Source: Oxalobacteraceae bacterium
GTDB taxonomy: Bacteria; Pseudomonadota; Gammaproteobacteria; Burkholderiales; Burkholderiaceae_D
Length of the DNA stretch: 64,000 bases
Direction: 5' to 3'
NCBI GenBank assembly: GCA_013284265.1
Contig: JABTBR010000014.1
Location: 1 to 64,000, forward strand
Shown: piece after piece, positions 34,126-44,029 of the stretch
Layout: each line of letters opens with the position of its first letter
How positions within the stretch are numbered: position 1 is the first letter of the stretch
The notes under the pieces: model-generated
What the model was told of the DNA's origin: nothing
Seen by the model: only the letters and a program-made list of their open reading frames with translations
Database searches by the model: none
Position numbers and translations under genes: made by a program

Positions 34126-36696
34126 TTGAGCCAAAATACCCACACCATTCCCAGCCGGGAGGAAATTCTCGGCATCTTCCGCAGTGCCAAGGCGCCGCTC
34201 GATCTGCGCGCACTCGCGAAATCCCTCAAAGTAGGCACTGAGGCGCAGGTCGTCCTGGGCCGCCGCCTGAACGCGATGGAACGCGACGGCCAGCTCAAGT
34301 CTGACGATACCGGCCACTTCGCGCTGGCCGACCAGACCGGCTTCGTGGCCGGCCGCGTCAGCAGCCACCGCGACGGCTTCGGCTTCGTGATTCCGGATGA
34401 GCCAGGCGTCGACCTGTTCCTGCCCGAGAAGGAAATGCAGAAAGTGCTGCATGGCGACCGCGTGCTGGCCAAGGTCATCGGCGTGGATCGCCGCGGCCGT
34501 CCGGAAGGCACCATCGTCGAAGTGGTGCAGCGTGCTAACACCCACATCATCGGCCGCCTGTTGAACGAAAACGGCGTCTGGGTGGTCGCGCCCGAAGATA
34601 AACGCATCGGCCAGGACATCCTGGTCGACGGTCCGGTCGGCAAAGCCAAATCGGGCCAGATCGTCAGCGTTGAGCTGACCGAGCAACCGATGCGCTTCAA
34701 GCAGCCGGTCGGCAAGATCGTTGAAATCCTCGGTTCGCTCGACGATCCGGGCATGGAAATCGAAATCGCCGTGCGCAAGTTCGGCGTGCCGCATATCTTC
34801 TCGGCCGCCGCGCTGAAGCAGGCCGCCAAGCTGCCGGATCATGTCCGCGACGCCGACCTGGAAGACCGGGTCGACCTGCGCGACGTGCCGATGGTGACCA
34901 TCGACGGCGAAGACGCGCGCGACTTCGACGATGCGGTCTACTGCGAGCCGGTCAAGATCGGCCGTACCAATGCCTACCGCCTGATTGTGGCGATCGCCGA
35001 CGTCAGCCATTACGTCAAGCCGAACGATGCGCTGGACGTGGACGCGCTGGAGCGCTCCACCTCGGTGTACTTCCCGCGCCGCGTGATTCCTATGCTGCCG
35101 GAGAAGCTGTCGAACGGCCTGTGCTCGCTGAATCCGGCGGTCGACCGCCTGACCCTGGTGTGCGACGCCGTCGTCACCGCCAAGGGCGAGATCAAGGCTT
35201 ACCAGTTCTATCCGGCCGTGATCCACTCGGCCGCGCGCCTGACCTATACCGAAGTGGCCGACATCCTGGGTAACACCAAGGGTCCGGAGGCGGCGCGCCG
35301 TCCCGCCATCGTGCCGCACCTGCTGAATCTGTACGATGTTTACCAGGCGCTGCTGAAGGCGCGCACGGAACGCGGCGCGATCGACTTCGAGACCACCGAG
35401 ACCTATATCGTCTGCAACCCCTCGGGCAAGATCGAGAAGATCATCCCGCGCACCCGCAACGATGCGCACAAGGTGATCGAGGAATGCATGCTGACGGCCA
35501 ACGTGTGCGCGGCCGATCTGCTGATCCGCCACAAGCACCCGGGCACCTACCGCATTCACGCCAGCCCGACCAAGGAAAAGCTCACGCAAGTGCGCACCTT
35601 CCTGAAACAGGTGGGCCTGGGCCTGAACGGCGGCGACAAGCCGACCGCCGGCGACTACGCCGAGTTGATGAAAAAGGTCAAGGAGCGTCCGGACGCTTCG
35701 CTGCTGCAAACGATGCTGCTGCGTTCGATGCAGCAGGCCGTCTACAGCCCGGACAATATTGGCCACTTCGGCCTGGCGTATGAGGCCTATGCCCACTTCA
35801 CCAGCCCGATCCGCCGCTATCCCGATCTGCTGACCCACCGCGCCATCAAGGCTATCTTGCTGGGCAAGAAATACGAGCCCAAGCTGGGTACGCAGAACGT
35901 GTTGAACACCAATGTGTCGAACGCGACCCGTAAGCAGCAGGCCAAGGACAAGCTCGAAGGCAAAGAGAAAAAAGCCGCCGACCTGACCATCTGGGATGCG
36001 CTGGGCGTGCACTGCTCGGCCAACGAACGCCGCGCCGACGAAGCCTCGCGCGATGTCGAAGCCTGGCTGAAGTGCTACTTCATGCAGGACAAGCTGGGCG
36101 AGGAGTTCACCGGCATCATCACCGGCGTGACCACCTTCGGCGTGTTCGTGCAGCTCGATACCCTGTTCGTCGAAGGCCTGGTGCATATCACCGACCTGGG
36201 CGCCGATTACTTCCAGTACGATGAAGCGCGCCATGAACTGCGCGGCGAACGTACCGGCAAGCGTTTCCAGCTGACCGACCGTGTGACGGTGCAGGTGGTG
36301 CGCGTGGATCTGGAAACGCGCAAGATCGACCTGCGTCTGGGCGGCGATATGGCCGTCGAGCCGAAAGGTCCGCGCGGCAAAGGCGGCGCGGCCGTGGACG
36401 AGCCGGTGCTGGGCGGCAGCCGCCGCGAAGGTCCGGGCAAGGCCAATGTGAAGCCGGCGCCGAAGACCGATTCGCGCTACGACGCGCTGGCCAAGCCATC
36501 GAAAGCCCGGGCGGGAGCCAGGGCTGGTGGCAAGGCCGATGCCAAGCCGGCCGCGAAAGCGGCAAGCAAACCAGCGGCCAGCAAGCCGGCGGCCAAGGCG
36601 GGAGCCAAGCCGCCGCGTAAGAATAATGCCGTGGCGAGTGCCCCGGTAGCACCCCGGGCAGCGAAGCCTGCCCCAAAAAGTAAGAAGAAGCGATAA
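34126..36696 (+). CDS. rnr: Ribonuclease R
   Basis: An 856-residue 3'-5' exoribonuclease. An N-terminal helix-turn-helix (IPSREEILGIFRSAKAPLDLRALAKSL) and cold-shock domains precede the RNB catalytic domain with DGEDARDFDDAVYCE (Mg2+ aspartates) and HFTSPIRRYPDLLTHRAI, then an S1 domain (GIITGVTTFGVFVQL). A Lys/Ala-rich tail of about 110 residues follows. The start is TTG at 34126: no ATG or GTG exists upstream before a stop, and the conserved N-terminus begins at once. RNase R degrades structured RNA. The rlmB gene follows without a gap. Confidence 0.96.
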   Translation: MSQNTHTIPSREEILGIFRSAKAPLDLRALAKSLKVGTEAQVVLGRRLNAMERDGQLKSDDTGHFALADQTGFVAGRVSSHRDGFGFVIPDEPGVDLFLPEKEMQKVLHGDRVLAKVIGVDRRGRPEGTIVEVVQRANTHIIGRLLNENGVWVVAPEDKRIGQDILVDGPVGKAKSGQIVSVELTEQPMRFKQPVGKIVEILGSLDDPGMEIEIAVRKFGVPHIFSAAALKQAAKLPDHVRDADLEDRVDLRDVPMVTIDGEDARDFDDAVYCEPVKIGRTNAYRLIVAIADVSHYVKPNDALDVDALERSTSVYFPRRVIPMLPEKLSNGLCSLNPAVDRLTLVCDAVVTAKGEIKAYQFYPAVIHSAARLTYTEVADILGNTKGPEAARRPAIVPHLLNLYDVYQALLKARTERGAIDFETTETYIVCNPSGKIEKIIPRTRNDAHKVIEECMLTANVCAADLLIRHKHPGTYRIHASPTKEKLTQVRTFLKQVGLGLNGGDKPTAGDYAELMKKVKERPDASLLQTMLLRSMQQAVYSPDNIGHFGLAYEAYAHFTSPIRRYPDLLTHRAIKAILLGKKYEPKLGTQNVLNTNVSNATRKQQAKDKLEGKEKKAADLTIWDALGVHCSANERRADEASRDVEAWLKCYFMQDKLGEEFTGIITGVTTFGVFVQLDTLFVEGLVHITDLGADYFQYDEARHELRGERTGKRFQLTDRVTVQVVRVDLETRKIDLRLGGDMAVEPKGPRGKGGAAVDEPVLGGSRREGPGKANVKPAPKTDSRYDALAKPSKARAGARAGGKADAKPAAKAASKPAASKPAAKAGAKPPRKNNAVASAPVAPRAAKPAPKSKKKR

Positions 36697-37440
36697 ATGA
36701 AGAATAAAATGATTTTTGGTTTCCATGCGGTGACCTCGCGTTTGCGTCATGAGGCCTCATCGGTGGAAGAGATTTTCATCGACGTTGGCCGTACCGACCG
36801 CCGCATGCAGGATATGGTCGCCGCCGCCAAGGCCGCTGGTGTGCGCGTGATGCCGGTGGATTCGGCCCGCCTGGACAAGATCGTCGGCACGCGTCGCCAT
36901 CAGGGCGTGATCGCCTTTGCCTCGCAGCTGTCGCTGGCCCGCAATCTGGATGAACTGCTCGACGCCATCGACGGCCCGCCGCTGCTGCTGGTGCTGGACG
37001 GCATCACCGATCCGCACAATCTGGGCGCCTGCCTGCGCGTGGCCGACGGTGTCGGCGCGCACGCCGTGATCGTACCGAAGGACCGTGCCGTTGGCCTGAA
37101 CGCCACCGCCGCCAAAGTGGCGTCCGGCGCCGCCGAAACCGTCCCTTACATCACCGTGACCAATCTGGCGCGCACCCTGCGCGACCTGAAAGACCGCGAC
37201 ATCTGGCTGATCGGTACCTCGGACGATGGCGACAAGGGCCTGTACGAAGCCGACTTCACCGGCCCGACCGCACTGGTCATGGGTTCGGAAGGCGAGGGCA
37301 TGCGCCGCCTGACCCGCGAGACCTGCGATATGCTGGTCAGCATCCCAATGTTCGGCTCGGTGGAAAGCCTGAACGTGTCGGTCGCTTCCGGCGTCTGTCT
37401 GTACGAAGCGCGCCGCCAGCGTATGGCCAAAGAAGGCTGA
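36697..37440 (+). CDS. rlmB: 23S rRNA (guanosine-2'-O-)-methyltransferase RlmB
   Basis: A 247-residue SpoU/TrmH-family enzyme: N-terminal substrate-binding domain ([10 protein letters not shown]), then the knotted methyltransferase domain with [26 protein letters not shown] and [17 protein letters not shown]. It methylates G2251 of 23S rRNA. The ATG directly abuts the rnr stop (TAAATG), the usual rnr-rlmB operon. Confidence 0.96.
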   Translation: MKNKMIFGFHAVTSRLRHEASSVEEIFIDVGRTDRRMQDMVAAAKAAGVRVMPVDSARLDKIVGTRRHQGVIAFASQLSLARNLDELLDAIDGPPLLLVLDGITDPHNLGACLRVADGVGAHAVIVPKDRAVGLNATAAKVASGAAETVPYITVTNLARTLRDLKDRDIWLIGTSDDGDKGLYEADFTGPTALVMGSEGEGMRRLTRETCDMLVSIPMFGSVESLNVSVASGVCLYEARRQRMAKEG

Positions 37441-37567
37441 TACGCCAGTCCGGCCCGCATACCCTCACGCGCCTGAGTCATTTCAGGTGCGTCGGAGTTG
37501 CCGGGCCGGCTTCCATGTTTTTGGGTTGCGGCGCTCGCCGCCATCACCCGCCATCTCCAAGCCAGCC

Positions 37568-38317
37568 ATGTTCCACCATCTGCGTCAAGACATCAACAGC
37601 ATCATCGAACGCGACCCCGCCGCGCGCAACGCATGGGAAGTGCTGACCTGCTATCCCGGCCTGCAAGCGATCGTCATGCATCGCTGGGCACACTGGTGCT
37701 GGGGCCACGGCCTGAAGTGGCCGGGGCGCTTCATCTCCTACCTGGCGCGCATCATCACCGGCATTGAAATCCATCCCGGTGCCACCATCGGCCGGCGCGT
37801 GTTCATCGATCACGGCTTCGGCGTGGTGGTGGGCGAGACCGCCGAGATTGGCGACGACTGCACCATCTATCAGGGCGTCACTTTGGGCGGCACGTCGCTG
37901 CACACCGGTACCAAGCGCCATCCCACCCTGGCGCGCGGCGTCATCGTCGGCGCCGGCGCCAAGGTGCTGGGCGGCTTTACCGTGGGCGAGTACGCCAAGG
38001 TGGGCTCGAATGCGGTGCTGCTGAAACCTGTGCCGCCGGGCGCCACCGCCGTCGGCAACCCGGCCCATATCATTCAAAAAGAGCTCGCGCCGGTCAACGC
38101 CAGCCCGACCCACCAGCTGTTTTCCGCCTATGGCGTCACGCCGAACGGCGACGATCCGCTGTCCAAGGCCCTGCATGGCCTGATCAATCACGCCGTCATG
38201 CAGGAGCAGCAGATCGAACGCATCATCACGGTAATGAAGGCCGCTGGCCTGAGCTGCCCGAGCATGGCGGAATGTGATAAATTGGATCCCGCCCAACTGA
38301 ACAAGCTAGTCGATTAA
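37568..38317 (+). CDS. cysE: Serine O-acetyltransferase
   Basis: A 249-residue acyltransferase of the short CysE type. The N-terminal helical part (MFHHLRQDINSIIERDPAAR) precedes a left-handed beta-helix with hexapeptide repeats (GIEIHPGATIGRRVFIDHG, GVVVGETAEIGDDC, GVTLGGTSLHTGTKRHPTL). It makes O-acetylserine, the cysteine precursor. The start ATG 37568 fits the family; the upstream open frame is not conserved. Confidence 0.95.
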   Translation: MFHHLRQDINSIIERDPAARNAWEVLTCYPGLQAIVMHRWAHWCWGHGLKWPGRFISYLARIITGIEIHPGATIGRRVFIDHGFGVVVGETAEIGDDCTIYQGVTLGGTSLHTGTKRHPTLARGVIVGAGAKVLGGFTVGEYAKVGSNAVLLKPVPPGATAVGNPAHIIQKELAPVNASPTHQLFSAYGVTPNGDDPLSKALHGLINHAVMQEQQIERIITVMKAAGLSCPSMAECDKLDPAQLNKLVD

Positions 38318-38326
38318 GGATCTGCG

Positions 38327-39010
38327 ATGACTATCGAAACTTCGCCCGAAGGGGCAGCAGTACTTGATCCGTTTGAAATCCGCGTGCTGGCCGTACTGGC
38401 CGAAAAAGAAGCGCTCACGCCGGACAACTACCCACTGTCGCTGAACGCCATCACCAATGGCTGCAACCAGCTGTCGAGCCGTGACCCGGTGATGTCGCTG
38501 TCCGAGGAGACGGTATCCGAGGTGCTGCAGCGGCTGATGCAGCGCAAGTTCGTCAACGGCATCACGCAGGCAGGCGCGCGCGTGACCAAGTACGAACACC
38601 GCATGCGCATCAAGTGGTCGCTGGAGCAGGACAAGCTGGCCATCCTCACCATCCTGATGCTGCGCGGTTTGCAGACGGCTGGCGAAATCCGCACCCGCAC
38701 CGGGCGCCTGCACGAATTCAAGACCGTGGGCGATGTGGAGCTGGGCCTGCAATTCCTGATCGATAAATATCCGCCGCTGGCGGCCCGCCTGGCGCTGGCG
38801 CCAGGCACCAAGGAACCGCGCTACGGCCAGTTGCTGGGCGGTGAGGAAGCGCTGGCGCGCGAGGAGACCGCCGCCGGTTATGCCGGCTCCGTGTCCGCGC
38901 CCGCGCAGGGCGGGCGGGTGGCGCAGCTGGAGCAGGAAGTGCAGCTGCTGCGCCGCGACGTCGACGAACTGCGCGAGCAGTTGCAGGCTTTCCGCCAGCA
39001 GTTCGAATAA
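38327..39010 (+). CDS. yceH: YceH family protein (DUF480)
   Basis: A protein of 227 residues with two winged-helix repeats: LAEKEALTPDNYPLSLNAITNGCNQLSSRDPV is the diagnostic DUF480 N-terminus. The C-terminal 30 residues form a coiled coil (VAQLEQEVQLLRRDVDELREQL). The role is unknown in the family. It starts nine bases after cysE. Confidence 0.93.
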   Translation: MTIETSPEGAAVLDPFEIRVLAVLAEKEALTPDNYPLSLNAITNGCNQLSSRDPVMSLSEETVSEVLQRLMQRKFVNGITQAGARVTKYEHRMRIKWSLEQDKLAILTILMLRGLQTAGEIRTRTGRLHEFKTVGDVELGLQFLIDKYPPLAARLALAPGTKEPRYGQLLGGEEALAREETAAGYAGSVSAPAQGGRVAQLEQEVQLLRRDVDELREQLQAFRQQFE

Positions 39011-39017
39011 GTTTAAA

Positions 39018-39047
39018 TGATCGCGGCAGGGTACCTCGCCGCGATCA
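39018..39047. terminator. Hairpin after yceH
   Basis: TGATCGCGGC and GCCGCGATCA form a perfect ten-base stem with a ten-base loop, between convergent yceH and the PEP-CTERM gene. There is no T-run, so termination by an intrinsic mechanism is uncertain. Confidence 0.5.
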
Positions 39048-39099
39048 CTGACACCCAATTGCTTGCATAGCCAGGTTGAACGGGGATGGTCCCTTAACC

Positions 39100-39915
39100 T
39101 TAAGTTCTGTCTTGTTTTGATTTGCGCCGGGCGACCGCGCCCAACAGCAGCAGGCCACCGGAGAGCATTCCATAGGTGGCAGGTTCAGGTATGGCGGAGC
39201 CGTAGCGGTTGATGGATGCCGAGACGCCCATGTCTAGCTTCAGAGTGATGTCTTTGTCCGTCAGGTTGGTGTAGTCGAAGGCGATTATCTCGCTAAAGCT
39301 GATCGCATTCGGCGTGCCAAATGAGTGTCGATTCAAGAAGACTTCCCCCGCGTCGCCATAATTGATCCAAGGGACATTGATGATTGAGAGCTGAGCGTAC
39401 GTGTCCGCGAAACCGGCCAGGCTATTGTTCGGTTGCTCGAATTCGTTCATGTAGCCCGTCGCCAGGCCTGAGAAAAAAATGGTGGAGTGAGCCGGAAGTA
39501 CAAAAGTGCTGTAGATCGAAGCATTGGCGAAGGCGTAGCCGACGTTTTGCAATTGTCCTTTTTCCATATGGGCGCTGGTGCTCATATTGCCAGCCTGGTC
39601 CACGATTGTTGCGCTACCGTGTCCTTCCGATGTGGTCACCGTCGATGTAGCTGGAACGGAATTTGTGATGTATTTGTGGTCGGACACGTAACCATAGTAG
39701 TTGCTTGGCTCGCTAACGTTTGCTGACACGGACCAGAAGCTATTGCCAAGCTGTGGTGTCGTATGAGCACCATACTGATCCACGATAGACAGGGATAGAT
39801 TGCTCAGGCTGGAGCCAGATTCAAATGCGCTTGCAGCGTGGCTGGTGACGGGCGTAAATGCCAAGGCGATGGAGAGCGCGCCCAAGATGGTAGTGAGGCG
39901 TGGAAGTTTCGTCAT
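39100..39915 (-). CDS. PEP-CTERM sorting-domain exported protein
   Basis: A 271-residue protein with an N-terminal signal peptide (ALSIALAFTPVTSHAASA), a beta-rich body, and a C-terminal AIPEPATYGMLSGGLLLLGAVARRKSK: the PEP motif, a membrane helix and a basic tail. Exosortase recognises this signal and processes such proteins for export with exopolysaccharide. The exosortase is not in the window. The body is not recognised. Base composition is less GC-rich than neighbours. Confidence 0.85.
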   Translation of the reverse strand: MTKLPRLTTILGALSIALAFTPVTSHAASAFESGSSLSNLSLSIVDQYGAHTTPQLGNSFWSVSANVSEPSNYYGYVSDHKYITNSVPATSTVTTSEGHGSATIVDQAGNMSTSAHMEKGQLQNVGYAFANASIYSTFVLPAHSTIFFSGLATGYMNEFEQPNNSLAGFADTYAQLSIINVPWINYGDAGEVFLNRHSFGTPNAISFSEIIAFDYTNLTDKDITLKLDMGVSASINRYGSAIPEPATYGMLSGGLLLLGAVARRKSKQDRT

Positions 39916-40091
39916 AGATACCTAAAAGGGAGCGTTGACAAGCCTGTAAATGGCTCTGCGGAGGATGGTGAATTAATTATTTATTCAATAATTATTATAG
40001 TGATGACAATAAAATATTGTCAACTATTTTTGGTCTTCACCTACGTCCGCAGCCGCGCGTAGTGCGAATAAGAGGATTGCGGCATGCTGCG
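39916..40091. other. AT-rich spacer upstream of the PEP-CTERM gene
   Basis: This spacer holds an unusually AT-rich stretch (about 39970-40030). It probably contains the promoter of the PEP-CTERM gene; overlapping TAATT/ATTATT motifs do not allow a single choice. No ORF is supported. Confidence 0.5.
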
Positions 40092-41150
40092 TTAGCACGC
40101 CATCAACTCATCCAAGGCATGCAAGCTGGCCTGCTGGTCGATAGCACCAATATGCTCGGTCTTCGACATAATGATGCGGAAGTGGTCGACCATCGGATAG
40201 AACCAGCGATGGGTGGCGCTATTGATGTAAAAACCCAGCACCTTCTTGTTGTACACCGAGGCCAGATGGATCACGGCCGTGTCCGGTGAGATGACCAGCT
40301 CGCATCGCTGGATCAGCGCGGCCAGCTCCAGAATGCAGGAGGTGGCAAACGACACATGGACGTTCTCGCGCTGCACACTGCGCACGATCTGCTCCGCGCG
40401 GGTCTGATCGCCGGGCGGATAAATCACAATCACCGCATGCTCGCGATACTTGTCCGCCAGCGCCTGGCAGAATTCGATGACATCGTCGCTGGTGATGCTG
40501 CGGTTGGCCATGCTGCCCTGGTAGTTGAAGCAGATGATGCCCTTGTAGCGGCGGGACAGCCTGTCCAGGAAGCCGTGCGGCCCCGGCGCCAACTGCTCGA
40601 CACCGAACAATTCGTAGCGCGGATTCACTTCCGGCAGTTTGAAATTCTTCAGCGCGGAAAAATAATTTTCCAGGATGTGCTTGTCGCGGTCGCAGTCGAC
40701 CGTGCAATCGTACATGCCGAGCCGGCTGGTGCCCGTGCCGTATTTGTCGATGTTGAAACCGATCAGGTATTTGGCGCCGAGCAGCTTGAGCCGCGCCAGC
40801 CAGGCGAAGGTGATGTCGTTCGAGGTGCTGAAGATCACGTCATAGTGGCGCCGGCGAATACCGAGCACGACTTTCAAGGTGTCGATCCCGCTGCCCGCGT
40901 CCCACAGCAGGATGTTCGATACGTGCGGACAGGCGCGGATCACCGCCGCGTTGACGCTGCTGGCGGCGACGTCGATCTGCAAATGCGGGTAGGCATTCTT
41001 CAGTTCGCGCAATAGCGGGGTCGAGACGATCATGTCGCCGATGCGGTCATTGCGCAAGATAAGCATTTTGCTCATCTTGTTCGGATCAAATGCAATCTTT
41101 CTGGATTTTCCGAACAGCAGGTGTAGCAAATGTTTCTTGAGGGATTTCAT
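40092..41150 (-). CDS. Glycosyltransferase family 9 (heptosyltransferase-like)
   Basis: A 352-residue cytoplasmic glycosyltransferase. The N-terminal RNDRIGDMIVSTPLLRELKNAYP and the C-terminal ELVISPDTAVIHLASVYNKKVLGFY are the GT9 signatures found in WaaC/WaaF/WaaQ, which add heptose to lipopolysaccharide core. It stands alone, so the exact acceptor is not known. Confidence 0.88.
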   Translation of the reverse strand: MKSLKKHLLHLLFGKSRKIAFDPNKMSKMLILRNDRIGDMIVSTPLLRELKNAYPHLQIDVAASSVNAAVIRACPHVSNILLWDAGSGIDTLKVVLGIRRRHYDVIFSTSNDITFAWLARLKLLGAKYLIGFNIDKYGTGTSRLGMYDCTVDCDRDKHILENYFSALKNFKLPEVNPRYELFGVEQLAPGPHGFLDRLSRRYKGIICFNYQGSMANRSITSDDVIEFCQALADKYREHAVIVIYPPGDQTRAEQIVRSVQRENVHVSFATSCILELAALIQRCELVISPDTAVIHLASVYNKKVLGFYINSATHRWFYPMVDHFRIIMSKTEHIGAIDQQASLHALDELMAC

Positions 41151-41303
41151 GGAGGCTTAGCATAGCGGTTCCGTACCCGGGAAGGGCCACGAACAATACG
41201 CTATTGTAATGTAAGCTACAGACTTGATCTTAAAGTAATACTTAAGAGATGTTTCAAATGGTATCCTGCAGGCCTTCCAACGCATTCCACAGTAGCGACC
41301 ATA

Positions 41304-41846
41304 TTGAATAATCTAATCTTCGATCTCGGCGACAGTCTGAGCGTCCGTCCCATCGCGATGGCAGACGCCGCCGCGCTCGCCTCTCTGGTGCGGGACAATA
41401 TTTCTCATCTCGAGGCTTTCCTTCCCGTGCTCGCGCAGCTGGCCTCGGAAGAACAGGCCGCGGCCCAGTTGAAACGGGGCGCGGATGCTTTTGCGGCGAA
41501 CGTAACGCTGGAGTGGCACATCTTCGAACATGGCGTGCTCTGCGGTGCGGTGCGGGTGAAAGACATCGACCCGGGCAGTAAATCGGCTGCGCTCGGCTAT
41601 TACCTGGGCCAGCAGTTCCAGGGCCGCGGCATTGCCACCTCGGCGGTACTGGCGGTCATCGATTACTGTTTTGCCGATCTGGAACTCAACCGTATCGAGT
41701 TGAAGTGCGCCGTCGGCAATACCCAGAGCGCGGCATTGGCAAAGCGTATCGGCTTTACGCTGGAGGGCGTGATGCGGCAAGCGGAATACCTGCACGGCGA
41801 GTTCGTCGACCATCAGCTGTTTTCCTTGCTGCGCCAGGAATTTTAG
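41304..41846 (+). CDS. GNAT acetyltransferase, RimJ/RimL-like
   Basis: A GNAT protein of 180 residues. LSVRPIAMADAAALASLV begins the fold; GYYLGQQFQGRGIATSAVLAVIDYCF is the acetyl-CoA-binding motif and LNRIELKCAVGNTQSAALAKRIGF the RimJ/L block. Relatives acetylate ribosomal protein N-termini (L7/L12 for RimL). The start is TTG at 41304 with a weak ribosome-binding site; no better start precedes the conserved region. Confidence 0.85.
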   Translation: MNNLIFDLGDSLSVRPIAMADAAALASLVRDNISHLEAFLPVLAQLASEEQAAAQLKRGADAFAANVTLEWHIFEHGVLCGAVRVKDIDPGSKSAALGYYLGQQFQGRGIATSAVLAVIDYCFADLELNRIELKCAVGNTQSAALAKRIGFTLEGVMRQAEYLHGEFVDHQLFSLLRQEF

Positions 41847-41863
41847 CGCGCCTCCGTTTCCCA

Positions 41864-42331
41864 ATGACTATCCCTTATCGTGCCGGCATCTGCCGGGCCA
41901 GCATGGCCGATCTGCCCGCGCTTGACCGTATCGAGCAGGCCAGCTTCGACGGTGACTGTGTGAGCCGGCGCAGCTTTCGCCATTTTCTGACGCGCGGCCA
42001 GGCCCTGATACTGGTCGATCGCGCCCACGATGGCGCGCTGCGCGGCTATATCGCGCTGCTGTTCCGGGCCCGGACCAGTGTGGCGCGCGTGTATACGATT
42101 GCCACCGACGCGGCCTATCGCGGAATGGGCGTGGCGGCTGCGCTGGTGACGGCGGCCGAAGCGGAGGCGCTGGCGCGCGGCTGCACGCGCTTGCGCTTGG
42201 AGATTCGTCCCGACAATCAGGCATCGCAAGCCTTGTTCCATGCTTGCGGCTACCGGGTTTTCGGCAGCTATGCAGACTATTACGAAGACGGCGCGGATGC
42301 GCTGCGGCTGGAAAAGCCGCTGTTGACCTGA
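41864..42331 (+). CDS. GNAT acetyltransferase, RimI-like
   Basis: A protein of 155 residues with the GNAT acetyl-CoA loop TDAAYRGMGVAAALVTAAEAEALARG and LRLEIRPDNQASQALFHACGYRVFG. This pattern suggests N-alpha-acetylation or small-molecule acetylation. ATG 41864 is 18 bases after the previous GNAT stop, so the pair is likely co-transcribed. Confidence 0.83.
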   Translation: MTIPYRAGICRASMADLPALDRIEQASFDGDCVSRRSFRHFLTRGQALILVDRAHDGALRGYIALLFRARTSVARVYTIATDAAYRGMGVAAALVTAAEAEALARGCTRLRLEIRPDNQASQALFHACGYRVFGSYADYYEDGADALRLEKPLLT

Positions 42332-42361
42332 CACGGTGCGGCATTGGCCAGCGATTGATGC

Positions 42362-43117
42362 TTAAGGGGACTCCGCGGCGCGGGGAGCCGAAAACCATTT
42401 TCGATGCACCCTGGCGTAGCTGCCATCCTGTTTCATCGCCTCGAACGCGGTTTTCCATTGTTTCACGGTGGCTGCGGGCACGTCTGGGGAAAAGGCCAGA
42501 TTGCTTGACAGCGACTGTAGCGTCAGGACGGCGTGGACATCCTGCGGAGGAATGTGCTCATCGCGTATCACTGCATCGGCCTGGATGCGCTCCATCACCA
42601 TGACCGGTGCCCGGTCGGCGATCAGCATTTTCATCATGCCGCTGGGACTGTTGACCAGGTAGAGATTCTGAAACCCGTTCGCGTTCAGGTAGGTATACGA
42701 GTATGACTCGCGTAGCACCAGGATATTGGGCAGTTTCCTGGCCTCCGCCAAAGTGCGCAGGGTGAGGTGGGAACCTTTTTTTGCATAAAAATTGGTGTCC
42801 GATATCAGCAGCGGACCTATCCACTGAAACAGTTTTTCGCGTTCTGGCGTGCGTTTGGGGCAGACCAGCAAAGTATTCGGTTCGGTTTGCGCCATCAGGT
42901 AAGCGCGGGCCCAGGGGAAGACTTCGATGGTGCTGGCATTGCCAAGACGGCGCTGTATGTCTTGTACCAAATCCACACAGAAACCGCCCACCTTCCCGTC
43001 TTTGACGAAGGCCAATGGCGGCACCTCGGTCGTCAGGATGCGCAACTCGCTTGAGCGCGCAGCGCCGGCCGCCATTATTATCAGCGCCAGCAGGTAAATG
43101 CGACGATAGATATTCAT
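42362..43117 (-). CDS. Periplasmic solute-binding-like protein (family 3)
   Basis: A protein of 251 residues with signal peptide (LLALIIMAAGAARS) and a two-lobe binding fold: LRILTTEVPPLAFVKDGKVGGFCVDLVQDI and MLIADRAPVMVMERIQADAV. It resembles amino-acid-binding proteins of ABC systems, but no permease or ATPase is adjacent; stand-alone members of this group are common in Oxalobacteraceae. The ligand is unknown. Confidence 0.8.
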   Translation of the reverse strand: MNIYRRIYLLALIIMAAGAARSSELRILTTEVPPLAFVKDGKVGGFCVDLVQDIQRRLGNASTIEVFPWARAYLMAQTEPNTLLVCPKRTPEREKLFQWIGPLLISDTNFYAKKGSHLTLRTLAEARKLPNILVLRESYSYTYLNANGFQNLYLVNSPSGMMKMLIADRAPVMVMERIQADAVIRDEHIPPQDVHAVLTLQSLSSNLAFSPDVPAATVKQWKTAFEAMKQDGSYARVHRKWFSAPRAAESP

Positions 43118-43168
43118 CTACCAAGAATAGCCGGTTTCGCGGCCTAAGCGGTAAATTAAAGTGAAAAC

Positions 43169-43939
43169 TCAGGGAAGCGAATACGCTTCCTGCCGTGGCG
43201 AAAGCGGCGCGTTGACGGGGGCGGGGGAGCCGGTCTGCAGACGTTCCATCAACGCCAGGGCATTCGGGATGGCCGCGCCGCTGGCGGTATTGTCGAAGAT
43301 GCACCAGGCATCCAGGCTGGCCAGTTCGCGGGCGCGCTGGTCGAGCACCGCGTCGCCATATGAGGAGTAATACACGCGCGGACTGCCGTGCAGGCGCAGA
43401 TAGGCTTGCCGCGTGGTCGGATGATGCGGGCCGGGCTGGCCGGCCGGCGGGTCGGCGCGCACGCGGGTGATGCGCACGGCTTCCAGCAGGGCGTTGGCAG
43501 GCTGGTCGAACCACGAGGGATGGCGCGCCTCGCAGGCGATCATGCAGCCGAAGCGTGCGCGCGCCTGCTCGAAGAAGGTGGTGGCGATGGCGGCGTCGAA
43601 GGGCAGGCTGGGGGGCAGTTGCACCAGCACGCAACCCAGTTTGTGGCCCAGCGAACCAGCTTCGATGGCGAAGCGGTCGAGCTGCTGCTCGGCCTGATCG
43701 AGGCGGGCGTCGTGCGAGATGCTGCGCGGCAGCTTGACCGAGAACAGGAAATCGTCCGGCACGCTCTCGGCCCAGCGCACATAGGTTTGCGCGCGGTGCG
43801 GGCGGTAGAAGGAAGTGTTGATCTCCACCGCATTGAAAACGGAGCCATAGCGCTCGAGCTGGCTGCCGCCGCTGGCAAAGTGGGCGGCATCGCGGCCTGG
43901 TATGGCCCAGCCGGCGCAGCCGATACGTGTAACAGTCAT
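43169..43939 (-). CDS. DUF72 family protein
   Basis: A 256-residue TIM-barrel-like protein with DUF72 blocks: IGCAGWAIPG at the start, YGSVFNAVEINTSFYRPH, DDFLFSVKLPRSISHD, CVLVQLPPSLPF, EARHPSWF and AYLRLHGSPRVYYSSY. The function is not established for the family. ATG 43939 begins the conserved part; the open frame upstream is an antisense shadow of the next gene. Confidence 0.9.
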   Translation of the reverse strand: MTVTRIGCAGWAIPGRDAAHFASGGSQLERYGSVFNAVEINTSFYRPHRAQTYVRWAESVPDDFLFSVKLPRSISHDARLDQAEQQLDRFAIEAGSLGHKLGCVLVQLPPSLPFDAAIATTFFEQARARFGCMIACEARHPSWFDQPANALLEAVRITRVRADPPAGQPGPHHPTTRQAYLRLHGSPRVYYSSYGDAVLDQRARELASLDAWCIFDNTASGAAIPNALALMERLQTGSPAPVNAPLSPRQEAYSLP

Positions 43940-44029
43940 CCCGTCTCCTGTGAAATTCGCATAAACTCTACGCCAATTTGCTGTTTGCTGTCGCAGCGTT
44001 GGCAGCGCGCCCCTCACTTTGGAAAAACG

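Noticed and set aside
33847..36750. 967-residue open frame on the minus strand opposite rnr
   Set aside because: It is antisense to a clear RNase R gene; its low-complexity His/Arg/Gly content is what GC-rich codon bias gives on the opposite strand.
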